From Saccoglossus kowalevskii (lineage: Eukaryota > Hemichordata > Enteropneusta > Harrimaniidae): DNA of 13,811 bases. Both the position numbers and the translations under genes were made by a program. The notes under the pieces are model-generated. The model was not told the origin of the DNA, did not search any database, and was given only the letters and a program-made list of their open reading frames with translations. Of the stretch, positions 1 to 8,716 are shown piece after piece; within the stretch, counting starts at the first letter, position 1; each line of letters begins with the position of its first letter. Where the stretch lies: positions 526,573 to 540,383 of the forward strand of contig NW_003147275.1 of NCBI RefSeq assembly GCF_000003605.2, in the 5' to 3' direction.

Positions 1-527
1 GAGGATTTTTTTTCGAATGAATAGGTGCTTATATGACTGGCGTAAGTAACAAGATCTAACTGTCGTGGGAAACTTTACATTCGAATGATTTGCAGCATTT
101 GAATATCTTTATAACAGTGTGTGTATAGCTATTAACAACCTGGTATTATTTGTATGTCGGTATTCACGCCAATATGCCAAATTTCTCATATAGTTTCTTA
201 TTATTCGGAAAACTGATGATCTTAATAACTAAATCGTCGTATTTTGTGTGTCAAATAAATGTGATATTTATTCCAAATATAGATGTGTTTTTATTTTCCC
301 ATCGCTTAAAATCACACTCCCGTCATGCAATTACGGGTGCGGTTTTCATATTCCAAAGCACAATCAAAATCATACGTTGTATATTGTGCACAAATAATAA
401 ACGCCATTTTCTCAGATTGTATTATACACCGTCCTGTTTGTTTTAATCTTCTTAAAATCCATCCATAGTACGTATTTATAGATTGTGTTTATTTTAAAAA
501 AATCATTCTGCCTTTTCCGCCCGGTCA
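1..527. other. AT-rich 5' flank of the calmodulin gene
   Basis: Non-coding AT-rich sequence. The longest reading frame (150-446, + strand, 98 codons) has no recognisable domain, a composition typical of random AT-rich DNA and no good start context. I see no RNA gene or repeat. The only functional suggestion is the TATA-like stretch just downstream. Confidence 0.6.
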
Positions 528-537
528 TTTAAATAAA
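528..537 (+). promoter_or_regulatory. TATA-like box upstream of calmodulin
   Basis: TTTAAATAAA lies about 80 bases before the calmodulin ATG, a spacing that would leave a 5' UTR of roughly 50 bases. A second TATA-like string (GTATATAT, about 578) is probably too close to the start codon to serve as the core promoter. This is inferred from motif and distance only; AT-rich sequence produces such strings by chance. Confidence 0.3.
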
Positions 538-614
538 ACGCGTCACTCCCCAAATATGGTCAGATTATGCATTTCGCGTATATATCACGATTTGACCTGA
601 TATCCTGGATCAAC

Positions 615-1064
615 ATGGCCGATACGATAACAGAAGAACAAATTGCAGAATTCAAGGAAGCGTTTTCGTTATTCGACAAAGATAACGATGGCACCATAAC
701 AACCAAAGAACTGGGCACAGTCATGCGGTCGTTAGGACAGAACCCGACAGATAGCGAAGTACAAGACATGGTAAACGAGGTGGATGCGGACGGAAACGGG
801 ACCATCGACTTCTCTGAATTCATCACTATGATGGCCCGTAAAATGCACGAAACAGACGCTGAAGAAGAGATCCGCGAATCATTCCGCGTCTTTGACAAAA
901 ATGGCGACGGTTACATCTGCAAGGCGGAGTTACGTCACGTTATGACGAACCTGGGTGAAAAATTGACCGACGAAGAAGTGGACGAAATGATTCGTGAAGC
1001 CGACATCGATGGTGATGGGAAGGTAAATTATGAAGAATTCGTTAAAATGATGACCTCTAAGTAA
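615..1064 (+). CDS. CALM: Calmodulin, divergent intronless copy
   Basis: Encodes a 149-residue calmodulin, exactly the usual length, a cytosolic and nuclear calcium sensor that binds and regulates kinases, phosphatases and channels. Four EF-hand loops are complete in calcium ligands. With the initiator Met removed, they are: loop 1 D20/D22/D24/E31, loop 2 D56/D58/N60/E67, loop 3 D93/N95/D97/E104, loop 4 D129/D131/D133/E140. Compared with the standard animal sequence (recalled) there are about 19 changes, including G23N, K77H and D78E in the central linker, D95N/N97D, S101C, A102K, Q135K and Lys at 143. The start at 615 is chosen because it gives the family N-terminus ([11 protein letters not shown]) in the context CAACATGG. 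An in-frame ATG at 567 would add 16 unrelated residues. The reading frame is unbroken, whereas animal calmodulin genes normally have several introns, including one just after the ATG. I infer a retained retrocopy. The family assignment is secure; whether it is expressed is unknown. Confidence 0.95.
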   Translation: MADTITEEQIAEFKEAFSLFDKDNDGTITTKELGTVMRSLGQNPTDSEVQDMVNEVDADGNGTIDFSEFITMMARKMHETDAEEEIRESFRVFDKNGDGYICKAELRHVMTNLGEKLTDEEVDEMIREADIDGDGKVNYEEFVKMMTSK

Positions 1065-1335
1065 TCATGATGATTCGTACTGAATCCCCGTAAGCATCTG
1101 AAGAAGTCTTCCGATATAACAATAGTTATAGTTACTTGTGAGCCAATACGGTATTGAGTTGGGGAAATGTTCGGCTATGATCTGACATCCGGGACTATAG
1201 GAAACGCACATGAAATGCACACAAATGGTTATATATAGTATTTGTGTCGTAAACAATCAATCTATCTTTATTTAATTTTATTCTAAATAGTTATTGGATT
1301 ATTAGATGATGAAAATTAGTTCCAAAGACAAACGA

Positions 1336-1341
1336 AATAAA
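1336..1341 (+). promoter_or_regulatory. Candidate polyadenylation signal for calmodulin
   Basis: The first AATAAA hexamer after the calmodulin stop, about 270 bases downstream, is a plausible 3' end signal. The hexamer is common in AT-rich DNA, so the assignment rests on position only. Confidence 0.35.
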
Positions 1342-1573
1342 AATGGCGAATGATAATATTATTTTATTTGTATGCACGAAGTAAGTCACAAACCAAATCT
1401 TTATTTCATTATTGATGCTTTTCCCATGCACACACATGACTTAACGATTACCGACCAAATAACTTCTTGTCCCATTTTATTGCTGATACACCTAGTCACT
1501 ATTTCAGTGTATTAACCGCCACATTCCCCCGCCGTGTAAAACGTTATAATTTGTTGGTCGAATGTTGAGGGTG
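1342..1573. other. Spacer downstream of calmodulin
   Basis: No gene or repeat recognised. The stretch is AT-rich and runs from the candidate calmodulin 3' end to the CCAAT/E-box cluster. Confidence 0.4.
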
Positions 1574-1609
1574 ATTGGTCAAAAGATATCACGTGTTATT
1601 GATCACGTG
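1574..1609 (+). promoter_or_regulatory. CCAAT box plus paired CACGTG E-boxes
   Basis: An inverted CCAAT box (ATTGG, 1574-1578) is followed by two palindromic E-boxes, CACGTG at 1590-1595 and 1604-1609, start to start 14 bases apart. The second sits in GATCACGTGAC, a form favoured by USF/MITF/TFE-type bHLH-zip factors. The cluster ends about 55 bases before an ATG in good context (AGAATGG, 1666). This arrangement resembles a proximal promoter. Function is inferred; the motifs are read directly. Confidence 0.4.
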
Positions 1610-1665
1610 ACACTATTGATAGTTACTTCAGAGAGAATCGGTTCTGTAGAGCATACACAAAGAGA

Positions 1666-1746
1666 ATGGCTTCAGTTTCTTCTCAAATGACCCTTTTTTC
1701 CAGAAAAGAGAAAGCACTTGTTGTTCAAATGAAAGACGAGAACTGA
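1666..1746 (+). CDS. Short unidentified reading frame after the E-box cluster
   Basis: A 26-codon frame starts MASVSSQMTLFSRKEK and ends at TGA (1744-1746). Reading past that TGA gives twelve more codons rich in charged and hydrophobic residues before a TAA at about 1783. A strong donor-like GTGAGT lies at 1797-1802. It could be a real micro-ORF, a short first exon with a 5' UTR start, or a decayed exon. I recognise no family. It is listed only because start context, upstream promoter motifs and downstream donor coincide. Confidence 0.2.
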   Translation: MASVSSQMTLFSRKEKALVVQMKDEN

Positions 1747-1802
1747 GAAGTCCTCAAAATCGAAATGGATGAAGTACTTTAACGTTTCAATATAATGTGA
1801 GT

Positions 1803-2986
1803 CCCGTATTGTATGAATTGTATTGACGGTGTCACCGTGATCAGCCAACCACAAATGTAGCATATCTAAGGTTTTATGGCATAGATTGAAACCCAGACTT
1901 AGAAAAACAAACAGTTGTCACCTAAGCATGCTAGTGCCATAAGTCATGTTGGTTTTTATTCTATTTCACTCACAGCTGCAATCGGTATAAAACCGACCTA
2001 CTAGTACATAAAAAAAGTCTGCCACGTACGCGTTTACAGTAATTATACCGAACAAACGGTGTACAGACAAAGCATTGCCGTCCGCTGCACTCCAAATATA
2101 TGTAGACTCGGTCCTTTAATATATCATGGCTGCGTACTATCAATATATAACAACACTGCATATACTTAGAAAACTGTGATTTGACGTTTATGAGTGAACG
2201 TTACGAAACAATAACCAATCGACGTTTGTTTGATAATGAACGCACATAACTTTTTATGTTTGTTAACTTGTGTGTGGTGTTGAAACAAGGAAGTTTAACT
2301 TAAAAGTAATTCGTCCTGACCATTTGGTGAAGTGACGCAACCCTCAAAGCAGAAGAGCTCTGATACATATCCTTGTTGCCGAAGTTCTAACACATTGTTG
2401 TCATGTTTACGCATTATTAGATGTTACAAACGCAATAGAGAGGCTCAATCCCAAATAAATACCATCTGTATTTGATTTGGGATCTGGAGAAAATTAGCAT
2501 CTTTATCAGATAACTTCAGCGTGCAAAATGGATCAAGCTGAACTTATCCATGGAGCTAAAAAGAATGCTTACCCCACGTTTTATAAACATTTAAAGGGCG
2601 GCAGTCGTTGCGCCGCGTCCTGTTCGATATGGGACTCATAGTGACGTATACAACGCGTGTAAAATACATTGTTTATTTACATGAACTTCGAACACGCGCT
2701 GCGCGACGACCATCGCGCTTTAAGATTTAATCTTCATCACCTAGGCGCCATATCAACGGTTACATGGTTAAAATGTGTGAATGGCGACAAACACTATATC
2801 GTGTATTTTAGTTGCAGCATGATTCCAGGGCTGCATTTTTTTTCAGACCTATGTGAAATACCCAAACATTTTTTTGTTAATGAAAATCTGTTTATTAAAA
2901 TTTCCTCTAGTAATGACATATAGTGAATTCCGTCCAAACTTGATAGCAATGAGTCACATTGTTGAAAAATACCAGTACTTGTAAAT
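1803..2986. other. Unannotated intergenic stretch
   Basis: No gene recognised. Reading frames at 1970-2161 (-) and 2669-2923 (+) show no domain or splice-site support. A CpG-richer patch at about 2598-2750 (GGGCGGCAGTCG and CGCGCTGCGCGACG) stands out from the AT-rich surroundings, but I could not link it to a start codon. Confidence 0.4.
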
Positions 2987-2987
2987 G

Positions 2988-3001
2988 GTTACCATAGTAA
3001 C
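2988..3001 (+). promoter_or_regulatory. Perfect RFX X-box
   Basis: GTTACC-AT-AGTAAC fits the RFX consensus GTNRCC-N(0-3)-RGYAAC at every position. It lies inside a 16-base near-palindrome, GGTTACCATAGTAACC (2987-3002). RFX factors drive ciliary and other genes across animals. The motif is seen directly; the target gene is unknown. Confidence 0.4.
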
Positions 3002-3052
3002 CACGAACTTTTCTGATAACTGTATAGTCACATATCATAGAGTATGTGCATA

Positions 3053-3060
3053 TGACGTCA
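3053..3060 (+). promoter_or_regulatory. Full palindromic CRE (TGACGTCA)
   Basis: A complete CREB/ATF site 52 bases after the X-box. A CCAAT box follows at 3133-3137. Together these three sites precede a start-like ATG at 3195, so they may form a promoter. Another full CRE occurs at 3861-3868 without such companions. Confidence 0.35.
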
Positions 3061-3194
3061 CAAGTGTTCCACTACGAGCCGTTCTACACGTTACTTGTAT
3101 AGAAAACTTTTGACGTTAATCTATCATGCCCGCCAATACAATACAATCAAGACAGCGACGTTCTAAATACCGAACATTGAATCAATTGATAAAA

Positions 3195-3278
3195 ATGGCG
3201 TCGCTAAATACTTCACCGGATAAAGGCGAACACGATAAAGTGCCCATCATGTACTCATTTATCGGTGAAGTCTGTTAG
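3195..3278 (+). CDS. Short unidentified reading frame, possible first exon
   Basis: The ATG at 3195 sits in a strong context (AAAAATGGCG) and opens a 27-codon frame beginning MASLNTSPDKGEHDKVPI and stopping at TAG (3276-3278). A donor-like GTGAAG at 3265 would interrupt it in phase 1 after about 23 codons. No family is recognised and no partner exon could be found downstream. The support is the strong start context and the X-box/CRE/CCAAT sites 60-200 bases upstream. It could equally be chance. Confidence 0.2.
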   Translation: MASLNTSPDKGEHDKVPIMYSFIGEVC

Positions 3279-3956
3279 TAATCAGGGTCACGGTCAGGGG
3301 TAGACAGGGATCGACATTCAAGTTCAATCTGAACAATCAGAGTATTAACATATTAATGGTTTACACATGTTGTTGTGAATTGAATGAATACTACCGTCAA
3401 CTCTGCTGAATTGAATAATTCAGGCGTGGTTCAGGTTAATTTCATGATTGTTGCTAGTCAGTGAAAATGGCACAATGAGGTAGAGACAACCCATGCGGAT
3501 TTTTTTTTTAATTTGTCGCTGTGCATATGATTTTTCTCACCCCGAGTTTCTCATGCTATCTATCGTCGTATCGCCGCTAACATATATGTGGATTTAATTT
3601 TCAAAGACAAATAAACGAAACGAGACATGTTAGGCCTTGGACGGTACAATCTACACACAGAGTACTACTTGCAAACGTTAATTTGGAACCCGGGATCAAC
3701 ATCATCATGATATTTGCGAAGAACAAGTTTGTACATCAACGTTTATTTTTGGCTATGATGTAGAGGTTACATGTTTCCTGGATGTGAGAGAGACTATATT
3801 GTTGCCGTGGCAGCCAAGTTCAGACAGTCTCAGATTCAGAAAAGAGAGATGTTTATTCGCTGACGTCATGCCACCAGTCACGACTTTCTTCACTTAATTT
3901 GCATATACTAATGATACTACTGAGGGCGTGTTCATGTTAGATTTGTCATCGTTCAG
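3279..3956. other. Unannotated intergenic stretch
   Basis: No gene, RNA or clear repeat. It contains a full CRE (TGACGTCA, 3861-3868) and ordinary AT-rich sequence up to the first transposon copy. Confidence 0.4.
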
Positions 3957-4032
3957 TTAAAGCGGGGGAGTCGCCACCTGCGCATGCGTCTACCCATGAG
4001 CCTTTGCGTTTTTAGCGTGTGTTGTTGTCGCC
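3957..4032 (+). mobile_element. TTAA-flanked MITE, copy 1 (truncated)
   Basis: After TTAA (3957-3960) the sequence AGCGGGGGAGTCGCCACCTG begins the same terminal inverted repeat as the two copies downstream, and homology runs to about 4032. The right terminal repeat is missing. Relative to copy 2 it also lacks 38 internal bases between two GCGTC pentamers. Divergent and incomplete, so probably an old copy. Confidence 0.7.
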
Positions 4033-4382
4033 AAACTATGAGATCGGCCTATAGACCAGTCAGATATGGGAGAGGCTTCACCCTATAAATCTGAAACTAA
4101 CATAACTTGAACGATTTAAATAGTCTGTCGCACATAATTAATATTTCCTCCACTGAGCTATGTTTTTTTGAATAATGTAATCATGCCTGCAAACCCTAGT
4201 TTCTAATGGTCAATCCATAACGCACGTCAACACTGCCAGTGTGAAATATTTTGCACAGCAGCTTACTGCATTAAATATACTGCAATAACACATAATGGTG
4301 TCTGAATTGAAATAAAGATGTCAGAGCGAGACAACACCCTCATAAAGCATTGTAATTTGACCGTGAACATGAGTTTCAGGTA
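4033..4382. other. Spacer between MITE copies 1 and 2
   Basis: About 350 AT-rich bases with no reading frame of note, no RNA gene and no match to the MITE beyond copy 1. An AATAAA occurs near 4310 but belongs to no identified transcript. Confidence 0.4.
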
Positions 4383-4537
4383 TTAAAGCGGGGAGTCGTC
4401 ACCTACGCATGCGTCAGGTGGCAATATCGTGTCATTGTTTACAAACAAGCGTCTACCCATGAACCTTTGTGTACTTAGTGTGTGTTGTTATCATTGCTTG
4501 GGACCTGCGTGCGCAGGTGACGACCCTCCCGCTTTAA
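4383..4537 (+). mobile_element. TTAA-flanked MITE, copy 2 (complete)
   Basis: A 147-base element (4387-4533) with TTAA on both sides (4383-4386 and 4534-4537), which fits a TTAA target-site duplication. The ends are inverted repeats of about 27 bases: the left begins AGCGGGGAGTCGTCACCTAC, and the right, read inverted, begins AGCGGGAGGGTCGTCACCTG. It has no coding capacity, so it is a non-autonomous DNA transposon. TTAA target use suggests piggyBac-type mobilisation, but the element's first bases are not the classic piggyBac end, so the superfamily is open. Confidence 0.8.
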
Positions 4538-4934
4538 AAAGCCGGATTCGGCCTCTCCTAACATTTTCATGAAGTACGTTGTTTTATTGTCGGAATTCTA
4601 AAATAATGCATCCGATTCATGGAGGACAAAACGGTTTAATAGAAGTTCTATTTTCTACAGAAAATGTAATTTTTTTAGAATCAATATAGTGAGAAAAAAA
4701 ATTCGCGTGCTAAACATTGTCTACTTTTATAATGCGCGCACAAGCCTTCACATGACATAATAATTGAGATCGCGGACATATTCAAAATCTCTTTAATATT
4801 AATTAGAACTAACGATGATGTCACGCTGTCTTTACTGGATTGGTCAATTTGGTTTTGAACGCCCAATTTTAATTATAAAAATGCAAATTTATACATGTAT
4901 ATATTTATAAGAACCCAGCTTTACGCTTTTCAAT
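4538..4934. other. Spacer between MITE copies 2 and 3
   Basis: AT-rich non-coding sequence. The reverse-strand frame 4681-4866 shows no domain. A short hairpin (GCCGGATTCGGC) lies just outside copy 2. Confidence 0.4.
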
Positions 4935-5099
4935 TTCAAGCGGGAGGGTCATCACCTGCGCACGCGCGGGAATTGAGTCCCAAGCGACGATAACAACACA
5001 GGCTAAAAACACAAAGGTTTATGGGTAGACGTTTGTTTGTAAACAATGACACGCCATGGCCATCTGACGCATGCGTAGGTGACGACTCCCCCGCTTTAA
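4935..5099 (-). mobile_element. TTAA-flanked MITE, copy 3 (inverted, full length)
   Basis: A 157-base element (4939-5095) in the opposite orientation to copies 1 and 2. Its inverted sequence aligns with copy 2 along the whole length, sharing the core TTTACAAACAA and CTACCCAT...CCTTTGTGT, with an extra 10 or so bases near the end. TTAA is intact on one side (5096-5099); the other flank reads TTCA (4935-4938), a one-base decay of the duplication. A reverse-strand reading frame over this element is an artefact of the repeat. Confidence 0.8.
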
Positions 5100-7448
5100 A
5101 ATTAGACTGTGTTACATAGCTATATCTGACAGAGACGACAACCATGCGTAACATCCCTTCCAGGCCAATGTTGACGTTCTAGTGTCACCTCACCAAAAGC
5201 ACCTTATTGCCGCTTCGTGTCTTGTTTATTTAAATATCTAACTCCTCCCTTGATGAACTAAACAAAGTTATACGCGTTAATGACCCGGTTGAGATTCATC
5301 AATCCACAGTCCTGGCTAGATGGCACTTAGTGGCCGTATTGGATGTACACTAGGGTGTAACATTCAGTGTTTTCATATAATGTTTTCGCAGTCTCCCTAG
5401 ATGTAAGATAATCTCCACTATTCATTCATTCCTTCACGACTTGGATTTGGGACAAACACTGATCTTATTCCATTAGTAACTGAGAATATGTCTCACGGGT
5501 GCTGGCCTTATTTATACATGCTTTACCCAGCATGCTTGGAATTCATTTCCCCGTGAACGTTGCATCGGAACACAGTTTATGTGGACATAAGGGACTTATT
5601 TGTTGATATTCGACAAACTTGAAATCTGACAAATCGCCGACACTATTAACTTTACAGTGACAAATAACTGGTATCCATGGTAACATTGTTAAGATTTTTA
5701 GAAAGCATAGTAATACTAAAACACGTAAATGTACACACGTAAAATTGTACTAAAGTCCGTATCATCACCCGGCCATTCTCTGATTCTATGTTACAAATCG
5801 TCGTTGATGGCGCTTGTTCATACGCATATCTTGTATTTGTATATTTTCATCGTCAGATATACCAATGGTATTATGCTACTAGGACCACCGTGCAAACTGA
5901 GTAGATATCTCCCCTGGTATATATCAGTATGAATGTACTGATAAAGAAATGATCGGATGTTTGCTACTGGAAACCGTTGGAAATGTTTTTCTTTTAGGAA
6001 ACATCGTTATCTAAATGAGTTTAATACGCCTATATTAATCACATGTAGCTGTTTATGCAGACTTTTATCTAGCATTAAGTGACTGGTTGGTATACGGTGC
6101 TTCTGGGTGTATCTGTAAATAAATAAAGTGATGGACATACAGTCGGTATAACAGTATAGCAAGCAATAAACGCAATCCTACTACAGAAATTCGAGATTTC
6201 CGGTACGCCACGCTACTATATTAATATTTTCTTGGCTCTCTGTGTTAAAACAACAATGTTAAATCCCTAAGATTAAGTGCATAAAAACCAACATTTCGCA
6301 AATTGACCAATACGATTGAACCAGAGATATGTTAGACTGGTCAAATGTCAATTTTTCTTTAATATGACATAATGAATGCCACCTCCAATGATCAGTGAAC
6401 CCATGACTGTGCACTCAGGCTGCCGGCCATGTTGTTGTGCAGAAACACTACGCCTGGCGAATCCTATTCACAAGTAGTGAAAAGTCTATACTCGGAAAGT
6501 AAATAATACTATTTTCCTATCGGGTCATTCTTATATATGCTTCGCTCGATGTTAAATGTATGTTGTCAATGACAGTTTTGGAGCACTTACAAACCAACAA
6601 TCCTAAAATGCGTGCCAGCAAACTGTTTTTGTTTTAACACCATGATATGAAAATATGAACAGTATTTCCTAAACGCACATTGTATAATATAACTCGCTTC
6701 ATGTTTTTGACTATTTCTATCACTACCACAACCCTCTCCCAACAAACCATCACACGAGCTTGATGAAACGATATTGACAAATTGATATCACAATGTTTGG
6801 TATCTGCCTGATTGAGTCCAATTAGGTTTTCTGAAACTCCCATTTACGCATATTTCTAACATATCAAAAACAAATCTATACCTTTAGCAAAACTAGTAGC
6901 TGCAATGTACAAAGTGCTACACGACAAAATGTGGATTCAAAGCTGTATCGTGACGAAAAATTTTGTTTTTGTGTGTGATCAATTTCAGCCATTTGGGATG
7001 ACATATGATATCTTTGATAGTAAATCCCCTCTCATAATTCAAACTTAATATGGCCGACGTGCATTCAAGTCGACTTAAATGTCCGTATTAAGCTTGTAAA
7101 CAGTGTTTCGGCGTCTTCGAGCTCAACTGATCACTTCTAGAAACTGGTCTGTCTACTTTTGTCAAGACGGTGTAGCATTATCTTGGGCGCCTGCAGACCA
7201 TTTCGATACGCCAGGCATTATTTGTAGCTTTAAATAAAATACCCCTTATGGCAATACGTCAATGTGTGCGGTCTACAGATCGTGCCATGTACGGATCATT
7301 TCTAGTATGTGACGCAGTTTTAAAAGCCATATTCGAGTTTTACATCTACTGAGGAAGTTACTGAGCATATACACAATGCATTGTGGGATGGTTAATTTTT
7401 TCTCTACATAGCATGTGAGCATTCATTATTGCAGACTATGTATACAAA
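5100..7448. other. Long intergenic stretch without recognised genes
   Basis: About 2.3 kb with no reading frame above 70 codons, no protein domain, no tRNA-like fold and no clear transposon ends. The frames at 5729-5932 (+) and 6634-6843 (-) look random. A half-matching X-box-like sequence (GTATCCATGGTAAC, about 5671) and a 12-base palindrome ACAATGCATTGT (about 7373-7384) were the only small structures noted. Confidence 0.4.
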
Positions 7449-7488
7449 ATGTTTAAAATATATTAAAGATGTTTAAAATATATTAAAA
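7449..7488 (+). repeat. Tandem duplication, 2 x 20 bases
   Basis: ATGTTTAAAATATATTAAA followed by G (7449-7468) is repeated immediately at 7469-7488 with one difference (final G to A). It is a simple local AT-rich duplication, probably replication slippage. Confidence 0.85.
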
Positions 7489-8486
7489 TGGGATCTGGGA
7501 TAAGAGAATGTCACTAACATACTTTTTAAAATAAAAATTGTATTTCACTTTTCATAAGCTGAATATTGATAATTATTTTAATACTCCAGACTCTGGATTT
7601 CAGTGCATGACCCTTTCCCTTTCCTTGGTTTAAAAATTGGTTAATTTTGGATTCTAAGATCAGAAAAATGTATTGTTGTTCTAGTTTGAATTTGTACCAT
7701 CTATTCAGTGACGTAACCCCTCAACTGCAGTAATGGAGATAGAAGATGGATACACGCTTGGTAAAATGTACCTGTTCACTCAGAAAAATGAATTAATACA
7801 TATATTGCTACAAATGTCGAAAACAATTAGGACTCAAATATCGTATTTGCATGAAACCATGTTATTGAATAAATAGGAACAAACGAAATTTTATTTTCAA
7901 TTCGGTAACTTATTCCTTACTCGTGTGAGTTATGCCATCCACCGTCTGATGGTTCTGTTTTAGGCTGTCGGTAGAGGGCGCATACAATTGGCTCCTAATT
8001 ATATCAAGAACATATAAGATATTAAAAATGTATGAGTGAATCCAACGGTTATAAAGCGTGGTAAATGTGTGCACTGTTTACTGGAGTATCACAAACCCCA
8101 TCTTCCAAGCCATTACCAATTAAATTATTCCAGGAAATTGATACCATAACCGAAGTAGACTGCTTGAAGTGCGGCAGCTTTATCTCCTTCTTGTTTCAAG
8201 ATTTAACAAACATGTTAGGTATGGTTCTACTCAAAGTCCTAATATTTGCCAGTAATTACGTCATACAGGCATTTATAATGTTTACCACTGAAAGACAAGA
8301 AAGTATTGTGTTCAGCGTGTTAACGAGCATCAGGTCAAAGGTTATTTCGCATATTTACAAATCATAAACGAGATGGTGAAAGGAAATTTCGAACGAGGCG
8401 ATGACGAAAAGCATATAACATATAATTGGATGACACTTACCCACTCTGGTTATAAATATGCGTGGAATATGCCAATTGAAATACCT
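7489..8486. other. Region upstream of the EMI-collagen gene
   Basis: No confirmed gene. A 100-codon frame at 8065-8367 includes a hydrophobic stretch (MVLLKVLIFAS, starting near 8224) that could mimic a signal peptide. The donor-like GTAATT within it leaves phase 1, which does not join the phase 2 acceptor possible at 8558. A CTCF-like core (TAGAGGGCGC) lies at 7972-7981. The promoter of the collagen gene is presumably here, but no convincing TATA box or initiator was found. Confidence 0.35.
7968..7981 (+). promoter_or_regulatory. CTCF-like motif, partial
   Basis: TCGGTAGAGGGCGC matches 12 of 14 positions of the CTCF core CCASYAGRKGGCRS, with the TAGAGGGCGC half perfect. It lies about 0.5 kb before the collagen gene. 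Motif match only. Confidence 0.25.
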
Positions 8487-8498
8487 ATGATGTCCAGA

Positions 8499-8716
8499 AT
8501 GCTTAAGCTGTGTTATGCCATGTTGTCAAATTTCTATATTCTAATCCTGTTATCTAGGAATGGTAATTGGTGTGAACATACTGTCACAAAACACGTCTCG
8601 TGTCGAGTACGTAACGGAACCGAGATGTACGTGGAGAAAGTTAAACAAGCTTGGTGCAATTATAAACTCAAACAGCCATTCTCGTCACGTGACAGAAATT
8701 GTGGACATTCCTTCAG
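8499..8716 (+). CDS. COL26A1/EMID1-like: Collagen gene exon 1: signal peptide and first half of EMI domain
   Basis: Encodes residues 1-73. Lys3 precedes a hydrophobic core (LCYAMLSNFYILILL), then SRNGNWC, where the EMI domain starts. The segment WCEHTVTKHVSCRVRNGTE closely resembles the start of human COL26A1. The donor GTAAAA at 8717 leaves phase 2. In-frame ATGs at 8487 and 8490 would add three or four residues. Alternatively TTATCTAG (ending 8557) is a fair splice acceptor, in which case coding begins at 8558 in phase 2 and the signal peptide lies in an unseen upstream exon. Confidence 0.75.

Noticed and set aside
567-614. Upstream in-frame ATG adding 16 residues to calmodulin
   Set aside because: The extra residues match no calmodulin, and the ATG at 615 gives the family N-terminus in a better start context.
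4936-5154. Reverse-strand 72-codon frame
   Set aside because: It lies almost wholly over the inverted MITE copy and its terminal repeats, which have no coding function.
8065-8367. 100-codon frame with a hydrophobic segment, as signal-peptide exon of the collagen gene
   Set aside because: The donor-like site inside it leaves phase 1, while the acceptor at 8558 would need phase 2. A closer signal peptide is already in frame with the EMI domain.
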